In this document: one piece after another, positions 1-4,771 of the stretch
Layout: each line of letters starts with the position of its first letter
Position numbering within the stretch: position 1 is the first letter of the stretch
Assembly: GCA_025351035.1 (NCBI GenBank)
Contig: JANXWT010000038.1
Coordinates: 1 to 7,781, forward strand
DNA from: Opitutia bacterium
GTDB taxonomy: Bacteria > Verrucomicrobiota > Verrucomicrobiia > Opitutales > Opitutaceae
Length of the DNA stretch: 7,781 bases
Direction: 5' to 3'
The notes under the pieces: model-generated
Seen by the model: only the letters and a program-made list of their open reading frames with translations
Databases searched by the model: none
What the model was told of the DNA's origin: nothing
Program-made: the position numbers and the translations under genes

Positions 1-2057
1 CTGCGCACACGGTCCAACAGGGTGACGAACTGGGAAAAAATTACGACCTTGTGTCCGCTACCCACGATCTCGGCGAGTTTCTCGATCAAAAGCTGGAGCT
101 TGCCGCTGTCGTGCAGCGGGGAATTCAGCCACGGGAGCAGATCGGGATCGCAGCACACCTGACGCAGCCGGGTGAGCAGCGCGAGGAAGCCGAACGATTT
201 TTCCTTCATCGCCACCGTGATGTCCTCGCCCAACCGCGCGAGACCCTCGGTGCAGATGCGCGCATACTCGGCGCGCTGCACCTCGGTGAGCGGGCACAGG
301 AGGTCCATCTCGACTTTCTGCGGGAGCTCAGTGGCGACTTCGTTTTTCGTGCGGCGGAGAATGAACGGGGCGAGCTGCTGCCGCAGGCGGCGCATCGTGC
401 CTTCGCGGTCCTGGATCAGCGCCGTCTCGAACGCCTGCCGCGTGCCGAGCAGGCCGGGCAGCAGGTAGCGGAAGATCGACCACAGGTCGAGCTGGCGATT
501 CTCCAGCGGCGTGCCCGTGAGCACGAGCCGGTGCGCGGTCTTGATGGCGAAGCACGCCTGCGTGACTTTGGCGTCGGGGTTCTTGATGAACTGGCCTTCA
601 TCGAGGATGGCGTAGCCGAATTCAGTCTTTTCCAAAAGGTGCCGGTGCTTGCGCAACTGCGTGTAGCTGGCGAGCCAGATCACCGGCGCGGGATTTGTGG
701 TGAAATCGCTGCCGGACTTCAGCGTGTCGATCCGGGCCTCGGGGAAAAAACGCGCGATCTCCTCGCGCCACACCGGCACAACGCTCGCGGGGCAGACCAC
801 CACATGGCGCTGGCCCGCCATCGGCCGCGCGCTGAGGAGCGCGATGACTTGGGCGGTCTTGCCGAGGCCCATTTCGTCAGCGAGCAGGCCGTGGCAGCCG
901 GTCTCGCAGAGGTGGTGCATCCACTCAACGCCGCGCCGCTGGTATTGGCGGAGGTAGTCGGGCAAGACGGGCGGCGTGGCCGGCGGCGTGAGCACTTTCT
1001 GGCGCCACGCTTCGATCTCGGCACCGAGGGTCACCTTGATGCGGTGGTCGTTGAAGAGCGAAAAAATCAGGTAGGGCGGCACGCCGCCATCGGCGGCCGT
1101 GTCCTCGAGATTACGGCGCCACTGGTTGAGGCTCTCCCACTTCTCGGGCGCCATCGTCACGATGCCAAGGTCGGGCAACAGCAACGGGGTGCGGCCGTGC
1201 CGGAGGAGTGACGCGGCCTGCTCCTCGGTGAGCAGCATTTCGCCCGCGCGGAAAATCCACCGCAGGTTCAGGCCGGACCCGTTGCGCTGATCGGCGACCG
1301 CCTCGACCTCGATCACGCGGTGGCCGAGTTTCAGGTTGGTCACCTTGGAGTCGAGTTCGATGCCAAATTGCTTTTTCCAGTGCGGCAGCACGTCGCGGAT
1401 AAAGCCCGAGATGTCGCCGAGCGCCTCAAGGCCGTAGGCGTGCGTCGTCTGGTTGTAGCGGAAGTGGGCCTTGCGCGCATAGGTGGCGAGGGCGATGAGT
1501 TTTGCACGCTCGGCGGCAGTCGGATGGTGCGTGGTGTTGCCGAGTGCGGGGATGCGGTTGCGGCCCTGCTTCCAATAGGCGAGGAAGATCAAACCATCGG
1601 ACGTGGTGGTGAAACTGAGCAGAAGATCGCGCGCGGGCTGGCCGGGCTTGGCGCCGTTAGTGTGGCTGACTCCGTTGCCATTGGCCGCCGGCACGATGGG
1701 CGGGGTTGAGCCCGGCAGCTTGGACGTCATTTCGTCGGCCACCAACTCCTCGATCTCGTGCAAACCGGCGACAGCGATCGCGTGGGCCAAAGCAAGATCG
1801 GTCGACGACGAGCGGACCTTGAGGACTTCGCCCTCCCATTCGATGACGGCGTATTCCTCCCGTTTCTCGACCCGGCGGTGAATAATGGCATCGCGGGCAC
1901 CCAGTGCGATCTCGCGGATTTCGCCGTCGCGATACATCGCATGGCCGTGCTCGACGTGGTCCGGCACGAAATGGCCTTCCCAGTCGGCTTCCAGCCGGTC
2001 GAACCAGAATTCCAGTGATTGCGGAGTATAGATCCGCTTGGGCCCGTGGGTTTGCAT
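1..2057 (-). CDS. SNF2-family DEAD/DEAH-like helicase, C-terminal part cut by window edge
   Basis: ATP-dependent double-stranded DNA translocase of the SNF2/Rad54 group, expected to act on protein-DNA complexes in the cytoplasm. Reading from the ATG at 2057, 685 uninterrupted codons are visible. Residues 1-370 carry no motif I can name. Residues about 122-140 are a Gly/Asn/Pro-rich linker. The first RecA lobe starts near residue 375 and contains motif I DEMGLGKT (394-401, Walker A K400), motif II DEGQ (486-489) followed by FIKN, and motif III LTGTPLEN (513-520). The second lobe begins near 'SGKLQLLIEKL' and reaches VVIFSQF (671-677) before the edge, so helicase motifs V and VI are not seen. 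An in-frame ATG at 2124 would add 22 residues. I prefer 2057 because the sequence just after it (RIYTPQSLEFWFDRLE) looks like the start of a folded domain; neither start has a strong Shine-Dalgarno site. The gene lies downstream of waaA on the same strand. Family assignment is firm; the cellular role is unknown. Confidence 0.93.
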   Translation of the reverse strand, partial: MQTHGPKRIYTPQSLEFWFDRLEADWEGHFVPDHVEHGHAMYRDGEIREIALGARDAIIHRRVEKREEYAVIEWEGEVLKVRSSSTDLALAHAIAVAGLHEIEELVADEMTSKLPGSTPPIVPAANGNGVSHTNGAKPGQPARDLLLSFTTTSDGLIFLAYWKQGRNRIPALGNTTHHPTAAERAKLIALATYARKAHFRYNQTTHAYGLEALGDISGFIRDVLPHWKKQFGIELDSKVTNLKLGHRVIEVEAVADQRNGSGLNLRWIFRAGEMLLTEEQAASLLRHGRTPLLLPDLGIVTMAPEKWESLNQWRRNLEDTAADGGVPPYLIFSLFNDHRIKVTLGAEIEAWRQKVLTPPATPPVLPDYLRQYQRRGVEWMHHLCETGCHGLLADEMGLGKTAQVIALLSARPMAGQRHVVVCPASVVPVWREEIARFFPEARIDTLKSGSDFTTNPAPVIWLASYTQLRKHRHLLEKTEFGYAILDEGQFIKNPDAKVTQACFAIKTAHRLVLTGTPLENRQLDLWSIFRYLLPGLLGTRQAFETALIQDREGTMRRLRQQLAPFILRRTKNEVATELPQKVEMDLLCPLTEVQRAEYARICTEGLARLGEDITVAMKEKSFGFLALLTRLRQVCCDPDLLPWLNSPLHDSGKLQLLIEKLAEIVGSGHKVVIFSQFVTLLDRVR

Positions 2058-2161
2058 CAAACTAAAACCGCCACGTTAAAAACCCACCGGTGCCTCCGGC
2101 AACCACTAATTTGCCTATTTGCATCCGGCAGCCGAATGCGTCAATGCGTCCGCACGCGCCG

Positions 2162-3472
2162 TCAGAGATTCAGCGCGCCGAGCTGGGTGCGGATGACGGC
2201 CAGGGTGCGCTCGGTGGCGCCGCGGTTGACGTTGGTCCACGCGCGCGCCGCCGCCACCATCGTCTCCCGCTGCGCGGTGTCCTTCAGCAGTTCCACTGCG
2301 GCCCTGATCAAGTCACTGTGCGTCTCGACCCGCCGCGTGGCACCGGCCTCGGCGAGGGAGCGGATGATCTCGCGGAAATTCGTCATGCGCGGGCCGTGCA
2401 GCACGGGCTTGCCCAACACCGCGGCCTCAACCGGCGTCTGCCCGCCGTCGTGCGGCGCGAGGCTTTTGCCGGTAAACACCACGTCGGCCAACTGCGTGAA
2501 ATAACGCAGCTCGCCCGTCGTGTCGCCGACGGCGACATCGAACTGTTTCCCCGCCGTGGCGCCGGCGAAGGCCGATCCCGTTGAGCGAAAATAATAGCTG
2601 AACCCCGATCTCTCCAACAGTCCGCGCAATTCCTCGCGGCGTTCGGCGTGCCGGGGCACGAGCAGCAGCGAGACCTTGAGACCGCGTTCGCGAGCCGCCT
2701 TCAAGGCCGAGAGCATCGCCGTCTCTTCGCCGGCCCAAGTGGACGAACCAAGGAGAATCAAGCCGTCCTCCGGCAGACCGAGTTCGCGGCGCAAGCCGAG
2801 CTTCTCGGTGTCGGTCAGCAGCGGAATGCGGACATCAAGTTTCAGATTGCCAGTCGTCTGCAGGCGTTCGGCCGGGAGACCGAGCGCCTTGAAGCGTTGC
2901 TCGTCGCGCTTCGAGGCGCACAGCACGCGCGTCATGCCGCGCATGAGCGGACGGATCGCCCAGCGGAAGCGCGCGGAACGGCGGAAGCTGCGGTCGGAGA
3001 GCCGGGCGTTCACGCAGAGCAGCGGCACGCGGCGGGCCCGCGCCTGATGAATGTGCTCGGGCCAGCGCTCGCCTTCCATGATGACGGTGAGGTCGGGACT
3101 GACCTTGCGCCATGCACGCGCGCTGAACGCCCAGAAATCGAGCGGGAAGTAACCGATGCCGACGGTGAGCGCGGAGTATTTCTCCTTCGCAAGCGCGTAG
3201 CCAGTGCTCGTGGTCGTGGTCAGGAAAACTTCGGCCTGCCCCTCGCGCTTGCACGCCTCGAGCAGCGGAGCGATGGCGAGCATTTCGCCGACACTGACCG
3301 CCTGCAGCCAGATGCGGCGCACGCCGACGGGTTTCGGCGGCAGGCGCGGCACCTCGCCAAACCGGTGCCAGAATCCTTCCGCGTAGCCGCCGCGCCGGCG
3401 CATCCGCCAAAGGTAGTAGGGCGAAGCGATAAGCAGCAGCGGCAGAAAGAGGAATCTGTATAGCCAGATCAC
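2162..3472 (-). CDS. waaA: 3-deoxy-D-manno-octulosonic acid (Kdo) transferase, lipid A core synthesis
   Basis: Transfers Kdo from CMP-Kdo to lipid A precursor at the cytoplasmic face of the inner membrane, the first step of LPS core assembly (GT30 family). The 436-residue length matches E. coli WaaA closely. Residues 2-21 form a hydrophobic N-terminal anchor. Family motifs appear in order: RFGE (37-40), AVSVGE (58-63), MEGERWP (132-138), NARLS (155-159), GNLKLD (208-213), STWAGEE (244-250), LVPRHAERRE (271-280), VGDTTGEL (315-322) and GKSLAPHDGGQTPVEA (335-350). E63 aligns with the glutamate proposed as general base in Aquifex WaaA. The start is GTG at 3472; the first internal ATG (codon 24) would remove the membrane anchor. 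The GKSL..GGQTP block replaces the GGSL..GGHNP of enterobacterial enzymes, a lineage-type variation. Whether the enzyme adds one, two or more Kdo residues cannot be read from sequence. It sits 106 nt downstream of the deoxyhypusine-synthase-like gene with a repeat between them. Confidence 0.96.
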   Translation of the reverse strand: MIWLYRFLFLPLLLIASPYYLWRMRRRGGYAEGFWHRFGEVPRLPPKPVGVRRIWLQAVSVGEMLAIAPLLEACKREGQAEVFLTTTTSTGYALAKEKYSALTVGIGYFPLDFWAFSARAWRKVSPDLTVIMEGERWPEHIHQARARRVPLLCVNARLSDRSFRRSARFRWAIRPLMRGMTRVLCASKRDEQRFKALGLPAERLQTTGNLKLDVRIPLLTDTEKLGLRRELGLPEDGLILLGSSTWAGEETAMLSALKAARERGLKVSLLLVPRHAERREELRGLLERSGFSYYFRSTGSAFAGATAGKQFDVAVGDTTGELRYFTQLADVVFTGKSLAPHDGGQTPVEAAVLGKPVLHGPRMTNFREIIRSLAEAGATRRVETHSDLIRAAVELLKDTAQRETMVAAARAWTNVNRGATERTLAVIRTQLGALNL

Positions 3473-3502
3473 AAATTTGGGAATGGAATCCTACCAGAGA
3501 TT

Positions 3503-3572
3503 AAACGCGGAGGGCGCAGCGTTCGCGGAGAGCAGTCAGTTCTGCTCTGCGTCCTCCGCGATCTCCGCGTTT
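3503..3572. repeat. Inverted repeat built of 9-nt CGCGGAGNN units
   Basis: This intergenic palindrome lies between the 3' end of the deoxyhypusine-synthase-like gene and the GTG of waaA. The outer arms AAACGCGGAG (3503-3512) and CTCCGCGTTT (3563-3572) are perfectly complementary over 10 bp. The inner arms AGAGCAG (3529-3535) and CTGCTCT (3542-3548) pair over 7 bp around a 6-nt loop. Each arm consists of three adjacent 9-nt units: CGCGGAGGG, CGCAGCGTT and CGCGGAGAG on plus (3506-3532), and CGCGGAGAT, CGCGGAGGA and CGCAGAGCA on minus (3569-3543). The middle part is mismatched, so the arms match as repeats more than as one continuous stem. Strings of this type recur in intergenic regions of various environmental bacteria (recollection, not checked). 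It lacks a T-tract, so a role as an intrinsic terminator is doubtful; mRNA end protection or a selfish repeat are alternatives. Confidence 0.75.
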
Positions 3573-3578
3573 CATGGC

Positions 3579-4622
3579 TCACTGTCCTAAAACCCAGGCG
3601 AAGATGAGCGGGGCGACGATGGTGGCGTCGCTCTCGACGATGAATTTCGGCGTCTTCGCGCCGAGCTTACCCCAGGTGATTTTTTCGTTGGGCACTGCGC
3701 CGGAATAGCTGCCGTAGCTCGTCGTCGAGTCGCTGATCTGGGCGAAGTAACCCCAGAGCGGGACGCCGGTGCGTTGGAGATCCTGGTGCAGCATCGGCAC
3801 GACGCAGATCGGGAAGTCGCCGGCAATGCCGCCGCCGATCTGGAAGAACCCGATCGAGCCCTCGCCGTTGCGCAGCGTCTTCGAGGTCTTCGTATACCAC
3901 TCGGCCAGCCACATCATGTATTCGATGCCAGTGCGGACGGTGTGCACGTTCTTCACGTCGCCGCCGATGACGTGGCCGGCAAACATGTTGCCCAGCGTAG
4001 CGTCTTCCCAGCCGGGGACGATCAGCGGGAGATTTTTCTCGCAAGCGGCGAGCATCCATGAGTGCTGCGGGTCAATCTGGTAACTTTTTTTCAGTTTTCC
4101 TCCGCGGAGAATCTTATACATGAACTCGTGCGGGAAATACCGTTCGCCGGCCCGGTCGGCCTTCACCCACTCCTCCAGCACGACGGCCTCGATGCGGCGC
4201 ATGGCTTCCATCTCGGGAATGCACGTGTCGGTGACGCGATTCATGTGACGGCCGAGCAGTTCCTCCTCCTCCTCAGTGGTGAGGTGGCGGTAATGCGGCA
4301 CGCGCTCGTAGTAATCGTGCGCGACCAGATTGAAAATGTCCTCCTCGAGGTTTGCGCCAGTGCAGACAATGGCGTGGACCTTGTCCTGCCGGATCATCTG
4401 CGCGAGGGAGATACCGAGTTCGGCGGTCGACATGGCGCCCGCGAGCGTCACGAGCATCTTGCCACCGGCCTGAAGGTGCGTCTCGTAACCTATGGCGGCG
4501 TCCAGCAGCGCGGCGGCGTTGAAGTGCCGGTATTGGTGGGCGATGAAGCGTGACACCGGTCCTTTTTTCCGGGCAAGGGCGGCGTTGACGGCTTCGGGCT
4601 TGGACTTGGCTTTCGATTTCAT
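3579..4622 (-). CDS. Deoxyhypusine-synthase-like NAD-dependent aminobutyl transferase
   Basis: Member of the deoxyhypusine synthase family, which uses NAD to remove the aminobutyl group of spermidine and pass it to an acceptor through an enzyme-lysine imine. With the ATG at 4622 the product has 347 residues. Visible family features are STAELG near residues 65-70, the NAD-region motif TGANLEED (88-95), a Gly-rich QIGGGIAGDF (261-270), a conserved-type histidine in PMLHQD, the SYGSYSGA block, and ITWGK, whose lysine K319 aligns with catalytic K329 of the human enzyme (W317 with W327). The frame stays open upstream to a GTG at 4769, but that 49-residue extension does not resemble the family and overlaps the divergent leader, so 4622 is preferred; neither start has a clear Shine-Dalgarno site. 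Bacteria lack eIF5A, so the acceptor is probably a small amine or guanidino compound, giving for example homospermidine or a bis-guanidino polyamine. Family assignment is secure; substrate is inference. Confidence 0.93.
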   Translation of the reverse strand: MKSKAKSKPEAVNAALARKKGPVSRFIAHQYRHFNAAALLDAAIGYETHLQAGGKMLVTLAGAMSTAELGISLAQMIRQDKVHAIVCTGANLEEDIFNLVAHDYYERVPHYRHLTTEEEEELLGRHMNRVTDTCIPEMEAMRRIEAVVLEEWVKADRAGERYFPHEFMYKILRGGKLKKSYQIDPQHSWMLAACEKNLPLIVPGWEDATLGNMFAGHVIGGDVKNVHTVRTGIEYMMWLAEWYTKTSKTLRNGEGSIGFFQIGGGIAGDFPICVVPMLHQDLQRTGVPLWGYFAQISDSTTSYGSYSGAVPNEKITWGKLGAKTPKFIVESDATIVAPLIFAWVLGQ

Positions 4623-4727
4623 GGCGGGAGGGGAAATAGAGGGCGGCGCCAAGCCTTTGGCCACGAAAAAATCGGCCCCGTCGCGGATTGGCAACCACTG
4701 GTCGACAAATTCCCACGACCCATGCAA

Positions 4728-4764
4728 GGAAACTTGCGCCGGCTGCTGCGGTCGCAAGTGTTCC
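4728..4764 (+). promoter_or_regulatory. Hairpin in the leader immediately before the M16 protease start
   Basis: A strong imperfect hairpin can be drawn by eye. GGAA (4728-4731) pairs with TTCC (4761-4764), ACTTGCG (4732-4738) with CGCAAGT (4753-4759), and CCG (4739-4741) with CGG (4749-4751). G4760 and T4752 are single-base bulges and the loop is the 7 nt GCTGCTG. This gives 14 bp, ending 7 nt before the ATG at 4772. It occupies the position where a Shine-Dalgarno sequence would be, and none is visible; TTCCTCC there is the complement of one. The structure could limit translation initiation or stabilise the 5' end. It lies in the 149-bp divergent region (4623-4771), in which I find no convincing -35/-10 pair on either strand. 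A regulatory role is inference. Confidence 0.35.
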
Positions 4765-4771
4765 TCCACGC

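Noticed and set aside
51..1211. Plus-strand open frame of 386 codons opposite the helicase gene
   Set aside because: It is antisense to a gene with clear SNF2 motifs; its product is rich in Arg, Glu, His and Ala with no recognisable domain, as expected for the mirror frame of a GC-rich gene.
2078..2100. Intrinsic terminator after waaA on the minus strand
   Set aside because: The stem GCCGG/CCGGT has only five pairs including one G-T, and three G separate it from the T run; too weak to call.
2648..3463. Plus-strand open frame of 271 codons opposite waaA
   Set aside because: Antisense to a complete, motif-rich glycosyltransferase; composition is typical of a shadow frame.
3503..3572. CRISPR array or direct tandem repeat array
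   Set aside because: The 9-nt units are too short and are arranged as inverted arms without spacers, so this is not CRISPR.
4688..4771. TTG start at 4688 for the M16 protease, adding 28 residues
   Set aside because: It would bury the signal peptide behind a hydrophilic stretch that encodes the leader hairpin. ATG 4772 gives a normal signal peptide.
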